The notes under the pieces are model-generated. The model ran no database searches. It was not told the origin of the DNA and saw nothing but the letters and a program-made list of their open reading frames with translations. A DNA stretch of 34,548 nt from Pseudomonadota bacterium. GTDB lineage: Bacteria > Pseudomonadota > Gammaproteobacteria > SURF-13. Position numbers and translations under genes: made by a program. The stretch covers positions 1 through 34,548 of the forward strand of contig JAQBXX010000016.1 of NCBI GenBank assembly GCA_027624315.1, given 5' to 3'. This document shows, piece by piece, positions 16,853 through 24,093 of this stretch (position 1 is its first letter; every line of letters begins with the position of its first letter).

Positions 16853-17136
16853 GATTTCCGCCTCTCTTTGTCGTACTCTGCATGCGTCAGCACATGCTTG
16901 ACGTAGCAACGCTGCCAGTCAAAACGCAGGTAGGCAATGAGCCGGTATCTATTGCCACCGATATCGAACACGCACAGATCACCGACTTTATCGACCGATC
17001 CGAACACCTGCTTCAACCCGGCGAAGGATATAAAGTACCCTTTCTCCATCGCCTTGTGCCATGTCTGCAACGGCTTCTCTGCGTCCGGGTGACCCGCTGC
17101 GAACACCTTCAGCGCCTTGTTACTGATCACATGCAT
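16849..17136 (-). CDS. higB: HigB toxin (ribosome-dependent mRNA interferase)
   Basis: I start at ATG 17136 (MHVISNKALKVF), which matches the family N terminus (E. coli HigB starts MHLITQKALK) and gives 95 residues. Further signatures are GYFISFAGLKQVF, VFDIGGNRYRLIAYLRF and CYVKHVLTHAEYDK. The family cuts mRNA on translating ribosomes. An alternative ATG at 17154 lies inside the 38-bp palindrome that is probably the operator. No strong Shine-Dalgarno sequence precedes either start. Gene order toxin-antitoxin with a 4-nt overlap is typical of higBA. Confidence 0.92.
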   Translation of the reverse strand: MHVISNKALKVFAAGHPDAEKPLQTWHKAMEKGYFISFAGLKQVFGSVDKVGDLCVFDIGGNRYRLIAYLRFDWQRCYVKHVLTHAEYDKERRKS

Positions 17137-17144
17137 AGGCACAC

Positions 17145-17182
17145 TGTATCGCATATTGCGATATATCGCAATATGCGATACA
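17145..17182. promoter_or_regulatory. 38-bp perfect palindrome, probable HigA operator
   Basis: The half TGTATCGCATATTGCGATA (17145-17163) is followed at once by its exact reverse complement (17164-17182). Each half is itself an imperfect dyad TATCGCA-N3-TGCGATA, so the site holds two adjacent operator copies facing each other. It ends 9 bp upstream of the higB start, where it would cover the promoter. Confidence 0.8.
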
Positions 17183-17239
17183 AGTTCCGTCCGGGGTTGT
17201 TTGCCATGTTAGGATGTAGGGTGTGATGGGGAGGCATCG

Positions 17240-17758
17240 ATGAATCCAGAGAAGGCATGGTATCTGATCTACACCAAGCCGCGGGAGGAAGAGGTCGCGA
17301 AGACCAATCTGGAGCGGCAGGGCTATACCATCTATTTGCCGTTGGCATACCAGTATCGCCGCCGCCACCACAAACGTGAGCAGGTCGTGGCGCCGCTTTT
17401 CCCGCGCTATTTATTTATAGAGCTCACTCAGTATCTCGACAACTGGGCGCCTATCCGCTCCACGCTGGGCGTGAGCACCCTGGTGCGTTTCGGCATGGAG
17501 CCCGCTGTAGTGCCGGGCGATCTGGTCGAAGCACTGAAAGCGCGCGTCGGACCGGAAGGGGTGATCGACCTCACGGCGACGGTTGGTTTCAAGCCGGGCA
17601 GCCGTGTGCGCATCGCCGAAGGCGGCATGACGGGCTATGAAGGCATCTTCCTCGCCACGTCGAGCCACGACCGCGTCATCATCCTGCTCGACATCGTCGG
17701 CAAGCAGGTGCGGGTGCAGGTCGACGCCGCCCATTTGGAAGCCCTCACACCCCATTAG
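17240..17758 (+). CDS. rfaH: RfaH, specialised NusG paralogue
   Basis: This 172-residue protein travels with RNA polymerase and suppresses pausing and termination in long surface-polysaccharide or similar operons. The NGN domain is MNPEKAWYLIYTKPREEEVAKTNLE..., with YLPLAYQYRRRHHKREQVVAPLFPRYLFIEL, a typical RfaH/NusG-SP pattern. The C-terminal KOW motif is GFKPGSRVRIAEGGMTGYEGIF. A strong GGGGAGG lies 6 nt before the ATG. It stands directly before an EPS-type winged-helix regulator, an arrangement known at the head of exopolysaccharide loci, but no polysaccharide genes follow here. Confidence 0.92.
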   Translation: MNPEKAWYLIYTKPREEEVAKTNLERQGYTIYLPLAYQYRRRHHKREQVVAPLFPRYLFIELTQYLDNWAPIRSTLGVSTLVRFGMEPAVVPGDLVEALKARVGPEGVIDLTATVGFKPGSRVRIAEGGMTGYEGIFLATSSHDRVIILLDIVGKQVRVQVDAAHLEALTPH

Positions 17759-17809
17759 GCTTGCTCCTTCTGGTCAAAGCGGCCGCCGCACCCTTTCAGC
17801 CGCCCCCAC

Positions 17810-17851
17810 TTGACGGATTCGTCCTTTGCCTATAGTGTTCATATCATGAAC
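17810..17851 (+). promoter_or_regulatory. Promoter and palindrome overlapping the winged-helix regulator start
   Basis: TTGACG (17810-17815) and TATAGT (17831-17836) are 15 bp apart. The palindrome GTTCAT-ATC-ATGAAC (17837-17851) lies directly after and includes the ATG at 17846. Transcription from this -10 box would start within a few nt of the ATG, so the message may be leaderless and autoregulated. Confidence 0.4.
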
Positions 17852-18484
17852 GATAAGGCGCAACGCGACGGCGCAGTCATGCTTGAACTTCTCGATGCCA
17901 TCGAGAAAAAGAGCGACGTCAGCCAACGCCATCTCGCGCAGCATCTGGGCGTAGCGCTGGGGCTGGCCAACTCCTATCTCAAACGCTGTGCACGCAAAGG
18001 CCTGATCAAGGTCATTGAAGCGCCCGCTAACCGCTACCTTTACTACCTCACCCCCAAGGGCTTCACCGAAAAGGCTCGCCTCACCAGCCGCTACCTGAAA
18101 AGCTCGCTTTCCTTTTACCGTGAAGCGAGCGACGCCTGCGGGCGTGTGTTTGAGCAGGCACTCCTGCAAGGCTGGAACAGGATTTTGCTGTGTGGCCTAT
18201 CCGATCTCGCCGAGATCGCTTTATTTCGAGCTGCGGAATGCGGCATTGAAATCGTCGGGCTCTACGATCCGCACACTGAACGCAACCGCTTTATTAATAA
18301 ACTGGTGTGGCATGATTTGAAAAAGTGCGAGGATTATCACGCGTGTGTAATTACAGACATCAACGCACCGGAAATTGCGTACCGGAATTTATTCGCGCAA
18401 CTCAGTGAGGAGCGCATCCTGGTGCCTAACGTGTTGCGACTAAAAACCAGTATAGTGGACCCCGAATTTAAGACAGTAGATTAA
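17846..18484 (+). CDS. EPS-associated winged-helix regulator, 3' end replaced by IS
   Basis: The 212-residue frame starts at ATG 17846. The N-terminal winged helix covers about residues 10-80 (MLELLDAIEKKSDVSQRHLAQHLGVALGLANSYLKRC, then the wing RYLYYLTPKGFTEKARLTSRYL), of MarR-EPS type. A second domain with GWNRILLCGLSDLAEIALFRAAECGIEIVGLYD looks like a Rossmann-type ligand or nucleotide-sugar sensor. The last conserved block is ERILVPNVLRLKTS. After this the frame enters the IS left end and stops at TAA 18482-18484, so the final 10 or so residues come from the IS. Little of the native protein seems lost, so it may still work. No Shine-Dalgarno sequence precedes the ATG. Confidence 0.82.
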   Translation: MNDKAQRDGAVMLELLDAIEKKSDVSQRHLAQHLGVALGLANSYLKRCARKGLIKVIEAPANRYLYYLTPKGFTEKARLTSRYLKSSLSFYREASDACGRVFEQALLQGWNRILLCGLSDLAEIALFRAAECGIEIVGLYDPHTERNRFINKLVWHDLKKCEDYHACVITDINAPEIAYRNLFAQLSEERILVPNVLRLKTSIVDPEFKTVD

Positions 18485-18515
18485 GCTGTAGTCCGAAGCG
18501 AGAAGGAATCGGGCG

Positions 18516-18809
18516 ATGAGCGTAAAGAAACGTAAGGTACACGGAGCGGAATTAAAGGCCAAGGTTGGCCTGGAAGCGATCCATGGCGTGAAGACCATCA
18601 ACCAGATTGCGCAGGAATATGGCGTGCATCCGGTACAGGTTGGGCAGTGGAAGAGAGAGATCCTCGAACGAGCTGGGACTTTGTTTGAAGGCAAACGTGG
18701 TCCCAAGGCGGTGAACGAGTACAGTGAGCCGGAGCGCCTGTACGGCGAGATTGGCAAGTTGAAGATGGAACTGGACTGGCTCAAAAAAAAGTCCGGGCTG
18801 GGTCAGTAG
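18516..18809 (+). CDS. IS3-family transposase OrfA
   Basis: This 97-residue protein carries the DNA-binding helix-turn-helix of IS3-type transposases (AKVGLEAIHGVKTINQIAQEYGVHPVQVGQWKREIL), followed by a leucine-zipper-like helix (LYGEIGKLKMELDWLKKK). A run of eight A residues (18783-18790) followed by G near its end is the usual slippage site for producing the OrfAB fusion by -1 frameshifting. OrfA alone normally dampens transposition. Confidence 0.93.
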   Translation: MSVKKRKVHGAELKAKVGLEAIHGVKTINQIAQEYGVHPVQVGQWKREILERAGTLFEGKRGPKAVNEYSEPERLYGEIGKLKMELDWLKKKSGLGQ

Positions 18810-18844
18810 AAACGCGACGCGCTTGGATTGAACCTGAAGCCGCC

Positions 18845-19726
18845 ATGCCTATGGCTCGGCAATGCGAGTTGGCTGGCGTGTCCCGATCCACGGTGTACGC
18901 ACAGCGCGCACCCAAGCCAACCCGTGAGCAAGACTTGGAACTGTTGCGACTGATCGACGAGCAGTACACCCGCCGCCCGTTCTACGGCAGCCGCAAGATG
19001 GTTTCGTTTCTGAAGACACGCGACCACCGGGTTAACCGCAAGCGAGTGCAACGGCTGATGCGCATCCTGGGCTTGGCAGGCATGGCGCCGGGCCCCAACA
19101 CCAGCCGCCCACATCCGCAGCACAAGGTGTACCCGTACCTGTTGCGCGGCGTAGTGGTGACGAGACCGAACCAGGTGTGGAGCACGGACATCACCTACCT
19201 CCGGCTGGCGCATGGCTTCGTCTACCTGGTGGCCGTGATCGACTGGTACTCGAGGCGGGTACTGAGTTGGCGAATCAGCAACACGCTGGACAGCGCGTTT
19301 TGCGTGGACTGTCTGGAAGAGGCATTACAGCGCTATGGCAACTCTGAGATATTCAATACCGATCAGGGCTGCCAGTTCACCAGCGAGAACTTCACTGGCG
19401 TGCTCAAGGCGCACGGTATTGCGATCAGCATGGATGGACGTGGCCGGGCGTTGGACAACATCTTCGTTGAGCGGTTATGGCGCAGCGTCAAATACGAAGA
19501 CGTGTATTTGAAGGGCTACGCCAACTCGATGGAGCTGATGATAGGGCTGGCGGAATACTTTGTGTTCTACAATAGCGAGCGACCTCACCAGTCACTGGGC
19601 AACTTAACACCCGATCAGGTGTACGCCACGGCCAGCGGTGGGGGCGCAAGGATAGTAGATAAATTTAGCAGGAATGAGGCAGCGTCATGCAGCTGCGAGA
19701 AGGACGGACAGACCAGCTTAAACTAG
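18845..19726 (+). CDS. IS3-family transposase OrfB (DDE domain)
   Basis: The 293-residue catalytic part has D115 in VWSTDITYLR, D173 in FNTDQGCQFTS and E209 in NIFVERLWRSVKYEDV, with 35 residues between the last two, which is the complete DDE triad of IS3/retroviral integrases. The amino-terminal region (QCELAGVSRSTVYAQ) and HTH_21-like segment (RRPFYGSRKMVSFLK) are also intact. The frame is open back to the A tract at 18783-18790, so an OrfAB fusion can be made by -1 slippage. The element therefore looks capable of movement. Confidence 0.93.
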   Translation: MPMARQCELAGVSRSTVYAQRAPKPTREQDLELLRLIDEQYTRRPFYGSRKMVSFLKTRDHRVNRKRVQRLMRILGLAGMAPGPNTSRPHPQHKVYPYLLRGVVVTRPNQVWSTDITYLRLAHGFVYLVAVIDWYSRRVLSWRISNTLDSAFCVDCLEEALQRYGNSEIFNTDQGCQFTSENFTGVLKAHGIAISMDGRGRALDNIFVERLWRSVKYEDVYLKGYANSMELMIGLAEYFVFYNSERPHQSLGNLTPDQVYATASGGGARIVDKFSRNEAASCSCEKDGQTSLN

Positions 19727-19762
19727 ACTGATTTCTGTCTTGACGGATGGGTCCACTATACT

Positions 19763-20435
19763 TGAATAAATCGAAAAGTCCCATTCCCTTACCCCCTTGT
19801 AAAGTTAAGGTGTCGAATCCATATCACATGGTGGCAATTAATCTCATCTTCTTAGGTTTATTTTCGCTAACGAATCTTTAATGCGTCCAAATACTGTTGA
19901 AAAATTGAAGATTGCCACTGGTCGAAGTTTCTACTATCCCAAATCTTTCCCATTCCTCGCTTCGCTATGGATTTCCATCCGTTCCGGCGCTGAGCGGATG
20001 TCAGTGACGCCAAAGTTCTGCTCCGTCTCAAAGCCCTCGTGGGTCATCCATGTAGGATAGTACCGTACCGCTAAGAAGAGCGTGACAAGACGCCTGTCTA
20101 TGCCCTCCGCCGTCAATATTGACTGAGCCTTCTGCCTTGCCTCTGTAGCGTCCATTTGCCGAGCCCTCTCGAATTTGTCTATGCCTCAGTTCGGCTCATG
20201 CTGCCCAACGTGAAGTAGGCCCCCTAAATGAGGCATTATTTTGCGCCCTGTATCGTTGACTTCCTTCTCTTGGCCATCAGATCAATATCTTAAATATTGT
20301 TTTGTGGTGCACGCCTTGAAATATATACCCCGTCATACCCTGTGTCAAACCACGTCTTGCAAGCAAACTCGTAAGAGGCCATCTTAAAAAGCGGGGGCTG
20401 TGCACAGTGTGCGGGGCGGTTTACCATAGTGCAGC
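19763..20435. other. Gap of about 670 bp downstream of the IS
   Basis: The segment is less GC-rich than its surroundings and has many short stops in all frames. The only supportable open frame is the 73-codon one at 19934-20155. A CTGTGCACAG palindrome lies near the right edge, upstream of the VOC gene. It may be what remains of DNA once attached to the rfaH/regulator pair, but nothing recognisable survives. Confidence 0.5.
19934..20155 (-). CDS. Hypothetical 73-residue protein
   Basis: I do not recognise this protein. It is soluble and charged, without a signal peptide or membrane segment, and begins MDATEARQKAQSILTAEG. An AGAGGG sequence 9 nt upstream of the ATG on the minus strand is a reasonable ribosome-binding site, the main reason to list it. 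It stands alone in a poorly coding gap beside the IS and could be a remnant or an accessory gene. Confidence 0.35.
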   Translation of the reverse strand: MDATEARQKAQSILTAEGIDRRLVTLFLAVRYYPTWMTHEGFETEQNFGVTDIRSAPERMEIHSEARNGKDLG

Positions 20436-20810
20436 ATGAAAATCTCAAAACTGCTGCACGCGGCGCTGCTGGTGAGTGATCTTCAGCGCGCTAAACAATT
20501 TTACGATGGCGTGCTGGGGCTGAAGGAAAAGCCGCGGCACAGTTTTGATTTTGACGGCGTGTGGTATGACCTGGGTGAAAATGAATTGCATCTGATGGTG
20601 GTGCCTGATGCCTTACTGCCTGCCGAACAGCGTCCTCGGCGCGATTATCATGTGGCGTTTTTGATTGATGATTACGAAGCCGCCAAGGCACAGCTTACCC
20701 AGCTCGGTGTTCCGTTCCGCGAAGGGCGGCATGGCTTGCCGCAGTTATTCGTGCGCGACCCGGATGGAAATCTTGTAGAATTGCAGCAAGCGCCTTCATC
20801 TCATCCATAA
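20436..20810 (+). CDS. VOC-family (glyoxalase/dioxygenase fold) protein
   Basis: The 124-residue protein has one complete VOC unit made of two beta-alpha-beta-beta-beta modules. ISKLLHAALLVSDLQRAKQFYDGVLGLKE leads, with H8 as the first metal-ligand candidate. The second half has DYHVAFLIDDYEAAKAQLTQLGVPF and FVRDPDGNLVELQQ with the terminal glutamate ligand. VOC proteins include lactoylglutathione lyases, dioxygenases and antibiotic-resistance proteins, so the substrate cannot be named. It lies 16 nt upstream of ubiC on the same strand and may be cotranscribed. Confidence 0.88.
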   Translation: MKISKLLHAALLVSDLQRAKQFYDGVLGLKEKPRHSFDFDGVWYDLGENELHLMVVPDALLPAEQRPRRDYHVAFLIDDYEAAKAQLTQLGVPFREGRHGLPQLFVRDPDGNLVELQQAPSSHP

Positions 20811-20826
20811 ATTTCCGTCATTCGAT

Positions 20827-21360
20827 ATGCGTTCAATCTGGCGTCCCTCCCGTGCTGTGTCGCGGGCCGAGCGGCCCGTTATATTGTGGGACTGGCTGCT
20901 CGATCCGGCCTCGCTCACGCAACGGCTGCAAGCGGTGTGCGGCGAATTCCGGGTGGAGGTGTTACAGAGCGCATGGCTGCGCCCTTCGCATGACGAACTC
21001 CGTGCTCTGGGTCTGCGCGCGAATCAGCGCGCACTGGTACGCGAGGTCTATCTGTTGTGTGATGGCAAGCCGTGGGTGTTTGCGCGCACCGTCATTCCGC
21101 GTGCGACCTTGAGCGGAAAATATCGTCACCTCATGCGGCTCGGCAACCGCTCGCTCGGCGCGGTGTTGTTCTCCGACACAAGCATGCAACGCGGAGAAGT
21201 ACATGTGGCGCATCTCGCGCCCACGCATGCACTTTACGCGCGCGCTACGCACCGCCTTGTGCGCAAACCGCCCGGCCTCTGGGGGCGGCGCTCGTTGTTT
21301 TTTCTGCGTGACCAGCCCCTGTTATTGAGTGAAATATTTCTGCATGATATGCGCGCATGA
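20827..21360 (+). CDS. ubiC: UbiC, chorismate--pyruvate lyase
   Basis: UbiC removes pyruvate from chorismate to give 4-hydroxybenzoate, the first dedicated step of ubiquinone synthesis. The 177-residue protein shows the family blocks [25 protein letters not shown] (with the substrate-binding arginine), [11 protein letters not shown], and the C-terminal [21 protein letters not shown] containing the conserved glutamate. Its stop overlaps the ubiA start as ATGA, so product formation and use are coupled at translation. Confidence 0.93.
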   Translation: MRSIWRPSRAVSRAERPVILWDWLLDPASLTQRLQAVCGEFRVEVLQSAWLRPSHDELRALGLRANQRALVREVYLLCDGKPWVFARTVIPRATLSGKYRHLMRLGNRSLGAVLFSDTSMQRGEVHVAHLAPTHALYARATHRLVRKPPGLWGRRSLFFLRDQPLLLSEIFLHDMRA

Positions 21361-22229
21361 ACACCGACTACATAAAACAGCGTCTGCACCAGTATTACCT
21401 GCTCACGCGCCTGCACCGGCCCATCGGCATTTTTCTGCTGCTGTGGCCAATGCTGTGGGCGCTGTGGATTGCCTCTGAGGGCAAACCGGACTGGCTTGTG
21501 CTGGTGGTGTTTGTGCTGGGTGTGGTGCTGATGCGCTCGGCGGGCTGCGTCATCAACGACTACGCCGACCGCAACATCGACCCGCAGGTGCAGCGTACGC
21601 GCGACCGGCCTATCGCCACCGGTGAGGTTGCGCCGCGCGAGGCGCTGATGCTGTTCGGCGTGCTGTGCCTGCTTGCCTTCGGCCTCGTGTTGCTGATGAA
21701 CACGCTCACGCTCATGCTGGCGATGGTCGCGCTGTTACTCGCCGTGAGCTATCCGTTTGCCAAGCGCTATACCTACCTGCCACAGGTGCATCTCGGTGCT
21801 GCGTTTGGCTGGGCGGTGCCGATGGTGTTTGCCGCAGAGACCAACAGCGTGCCGCAGATAGCCTGGCTGCTGTTCGTCGCCACCGTGCTGTGGGCCACGG
21901 TGTACGACACGATGTACGCCATGGTCGACCGCAAAGATGATCTGCGCATCGGTGTGAAATCCACCGCCATCCTGTTCGGCGAGGCCGACCGCGTGATTAT
22001 CGGCGCGCTTCAGATCACGCTGTTGGCCGCGTTGGCAATCGTAGGCGTGCATGCCGAGCTTGGCACGCCTTACTATCTGGGTCTTACGACAGCAGCGGGT
22101 TTTGCCGTGTATCAGCAATGCCTGATCAAGGATCGCCTACCCGCGCAGTGCCTAAAGGCCTTTCTCAACAACAACTTTCTCGGTGCGGCGGTCTTTGTTG
22201 GTATTGTGCTGTACTATGCCACCCTATAG
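21357..22229 (+). CDS. ubiA: UbiA, 4-hydroxybenzoate polyprenyltransferase
   Basis: This 290-residue inner-membrane prenyltransferase joins the polyprenyl chain to 4-hydroxybenzoate. The first Asp-rich motif is [19 protein letters not shown] (N67, D68, D71, D75), which binds Mg-pyrophosphate. The second is [19 protein letters not shown]. Between and after these are about eight hydrophobic helices, as expected for the family. Length equals E. coli UbiA (290). It forms an operon with ubiC. Confidence 0.96.
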   Translation: MNTDYIKQRLHQYYLLTRLHRPIGIFLLLWPMLWALWIASEGKPDWLVLVVFVLGVVLMRSAGCVINDYADRNIDPQVQRTRDRPIATGEVAPREALMLFGVLCLLAFGLVLLMNTLTLMLAMVALLLAVSYPFAKRYTYLPQVHLGAAFGWAVPMVFAAETNSVPQIAWLLFVATVLWATVYDTMYAMVDRKDDLRIGVKSTAILFGEADRVIIGALQITLLAALAIVGVHAELGTPYYLGLTTAAGFAVYQQCLIKDRLPAQCLKAFLNNNFLGAAVFVGIVLYYATL

Positions 22230-22345
22230 CCACGTCCCTATTTTTTAAGCGCGCAGCGGGAACTTGTCAACGCATTGCGTGCTCATACGTTAAATACCGT
22301 AAGACACGGCACTTTTCAGTACTAACCCTCAGGAGACTTGCGTTC

Positions 22346-22680
22346 ATGAACAAACTCATTACTGTTTTGGTGGCTGGCCTGTTGACGCTGGCACCTTGGC
22401 CGGTGCAGTCATTGGTGGTGCGGTCGGCAAATCCATGGATGACACTGACCAATTGAAGGCACAACAGGTGCTGGAAAATAATCGGGTCAATCAGGCCTCT
22501 TCCTGGCATAACCCGGATACCGGCAACGATGTCGCCGTCACGCCGACGCGCACGTATACCAGCGCATCGGGCCAGAACTGCCGCGAGTACAACACTACGA
22601 TCACCGTCGACGGCAAGAAGCAGACCGCTCATGGCACCGCCTGCCGCCAGGCTGACGGTAGCTGGAAGATTGTTGAGTAA
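22346..22680 (+). pseudogene. Glycine-zipper surface-protein gene with a frameshift
   Basis: A start with AGGAG upstream opens a signal-like sequence (MNKLITVLVAGLLTLA), but this frame runs into a TGA at about 22454-22456. In the next frame the expected continuation appears: LAGAVIGGAVGKSMDDTDQLKAQQVLENN, then a soluble domain SYTS-like TYTSASGQNCREYNTTITVDGKKQTAHGTACRQADGSWKIVE. This is the layout of the 17-kDa/RT0821-Lpp0805 outer-membrane family with a glycine zipper. The shift lies at about 22385-22400 and corresponds to one lost base. A real decay and a sequencing error are equally possible. A TTG at 22396 could start a truncated product. Confidence 0.7.
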
Positions 22681-22700
22681 TTAAGTAGAGCCAAGTCAGG

Positions 22701-22731
22701 GCGCCCCTCGCTGAGGGGCGCTTCTTTATTC
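22701..22731. terminator. Rho-independent terminator after the glycine-zipper gene
   Basis: GCGCCCCTC (22701-22709) and GAGGGGCGC (22713-22721) form a 9-bp GC stem with a 3-nt loop, followed by TTCTTTATT. It sits between the convergent glycine-zipper gene and the carboxylesterase gene. Confidence 0.85.
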
Positions 22732-23396
22732 TACACCTGCAGCACACTTTTCAACCACGCCGCAACATCCTGAATCTCCTGCGCACACAGCGTGTGCGGC
22801 ATGGGATAAGTGCGCCAGACCACGGCGTGGCCCAGGCCGGTCAACAACCGTTGTGTCTTTTCGCCCGCAGCGAATGGAACAATGTCATCCTCTGTGCCAT
22901 GCGCCATCATGATTGGCGTTGCTGCGTTTGCGGGCTGCGCCTCGGCCTTGACACTATCGGCGAGCGGCAAATAGCTCGACAGCGCAAGAATGCCGGCCAG
23001 CCGCCCAGAGTAACGCAATCCCGTGTGCAGTGCCACCGCGCCACCCTGTGAAAATCCCGCGAGCACAACGCGGTCTGCCGCTATGCCCTGATCCAGCTCG
23101 CGCTGAATCAGGGTGCGTATCTGCTGCTCCGATTCGCGTATACCCGCTGAGTCCTGTTCATGCGTGATATCTACGCCCGCAATGTCGTACCACGCGCGCA
23201 TGCGATAACCGCCGTTGATTGTCACCGGCCTGATCGGCGCATGCGGAAACACGAAGCGCACGCCGTCCAGATTCAGCTCTGCGGCAAGCGGCGCCAGATC
23301 GTGGCCGTCTGCGCCGAGGCCGTGCAGAAAAATCACACTGGCCGTCACCGGCGCGGATGGGTTAATCTCAACAGCGGGCAGTAATTCTGATGGCAC
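22731..23396 (-). CDS. Carboxylesterase/phospholipase-type alpha/beta hydrolase
   Basis: This 221-residue cytoplasmic serine hydrolase has nucleophile S116 in GFSQGG, acid D170 in HGTEDDIVP and H201 in MPHTLC, the complete triad. The oxyanion region is FLHGLGADGHDL. It belongs to the abhydrolase_2 group (EstB, YpfH, acyl-protein thioesterase-like), which cleaves short esters; the native substrate is unknown. Its start is only 17 bp from the divergent GIY-YIG gene. Confidence 0.92.
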   Translation of the reverse strand: MPSELLPAVEINPSAPVTASVIFLHGLGADGHDLAPLAAELNLDGVRFVFPHAPIRPVTINGGYRMRAWYDIAGVDITHEQDSAGIRESEQQIRTLIQRELDQGIAADRVVLAGFSQGGAVALHTGLRYSGRLAGILALSSYLPLADSVKAEAQPANAATPIMMAHGTEDDIVPFAAGEKTQRLLTGLGHAVVWRTYPMPHTLCAQEIQDVAAWLKSVLQV

Positions 23397-23413
23397 AACG
23401 GCTCCAATAGGCT

Positions 23414-23677
23414 ATGAGTGAACAAGCGTGGTTTTGTTATATTTTGAAGTGTGCCGACGGCAGCCTTTATACCGGCATCACCACCGAGCCGCCGCGCCGC
23501 GAGCGCCAGCACAATGATGGCTCGGGCGCCAAGTATACCCGCGGGCGCAGACCGGTAAAAATGGTGTATTGCGAACCCGCCAGCAGCCACGCGCAGGCGT
23601 TGCGCCGTGAACACGAAATCAGAACGCTGCCGCGCCCCTACAAACTCACGCTGATTCGCACTGGTGCTGCCCAATGA
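23414..23677 (+). CDS. GIY-YIG nuclease-domain protein (YhbQ-like)
   Basis: This 87-residue single-domain protein has the GIY-YIG pattern CYILKCADGSLYTGITTEPPRRERQHN with catalytic Tyr/Arg candidates Y9, Y19 and R28/R29. It continues GAKYTRGRRPVKMVYCEPASSHAQALRREHEIRTLPRPYK, which includes the conserved glutamate. It is a small stand-alone member like YhbQ/UPF0213. The family has nuclease chemistry but its biological role is poorly known. It overlaps the HIT-protein gene as ATGA. Confidence 0.9.
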   Translation: MSEQAWFCYILKCADGSLYTGITTEPPRRERQHNDGSGAKYTRGRRPVKMVYCEPASSHAQALRREHEIRTLPRPYKLTLIRTGAAQ

Positions 23678-24093
23678 ACGCATGCCCGCTCTGTACCGCA
23701 CAGGATGAGACCCTGCTGTGGCAAGACTCACGCTGCCGCGTGATACTCGTCGGTGATCCCAATTATCCCGGCTACTGCCGCGTGATCTGGAATGCGCACA
23801 TGAAGGAGATGACCGACCTCTCCGGACCCGACCGTACACATTTCATAAAAGTGGTATTTGCCGTCGAATCCGTACTGCGCGAACTATTGCAACCCGAAAA
23901 AATCAACCTTGCCTCACTCGGTAACCAGACGCCGCACCTGCACTGGCATGTGATTCCGCGCCACAAGGATGATGCGCACTTTCCGAATTCCATCTGGTCT
24001 GCCCGGCTGCGTGAGTCCGCGCCGCATGATGCACCCGCGCCTCGTGCGCTAAGTCATCTGCTTAACGCCCGCATTACGCCGCAACCGGCCTGA
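23674..24093 (+). CDS. HIT-family nucleotide-binding hydrolase
   Basis: The 139-residue protein has the histidine triad [10 protein letters not shown] (H88, H90, H92) and an N-terminal CPLC pair, MNACPLC, which may bind zinc. The HIT fold hydrolyses nucleotide phosphoramidates or dinucleoside polyphosphates. It is translationally coupled to the GIY-YIG gene. Its 3' end overlaps the end of convergent purT by 20 nt. Confidence 0.93.
   Translation: MNACPLCTAQDETLLWQDSRCRVILVGDPNYPGYCRVIWNAHMKEMTDLSGPDRTHFIKVVFAVESVLRELLQPEKINLASLGNQTPHLHWHVIPRHKDDAHFPNSIWSARLRESAPHDAPAPRALSHLLNARITPQPA

Larger units (their letters stand above)
18451..19760 (+). mobile_element. IS3-family insertion sequence, about 1310 bp
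   Basis: Terminal inverted repeats of 26 bp match at 20 positions; the outer 12 (TATAGTGGACCC) are identical. Two overlapping-frame transposase genes lie inside, with a slippery A tract between them. If the extra AG/CT pairs are counted, the repeats extend to 18449 and 19762. No direct target duplication is visible in the flanks (ACC on the left, TTG on the right). It interrupts the 3' end of the winged-helix regulator gene. Confidence 0.93.

Noticed and set aside
17810-17845. TTG start for the winged-helix regulator
   Set aside because: The TTG is part of a -35-like box, and the added residues are not helical or conserved-looking; ATG 17846 is preferred.
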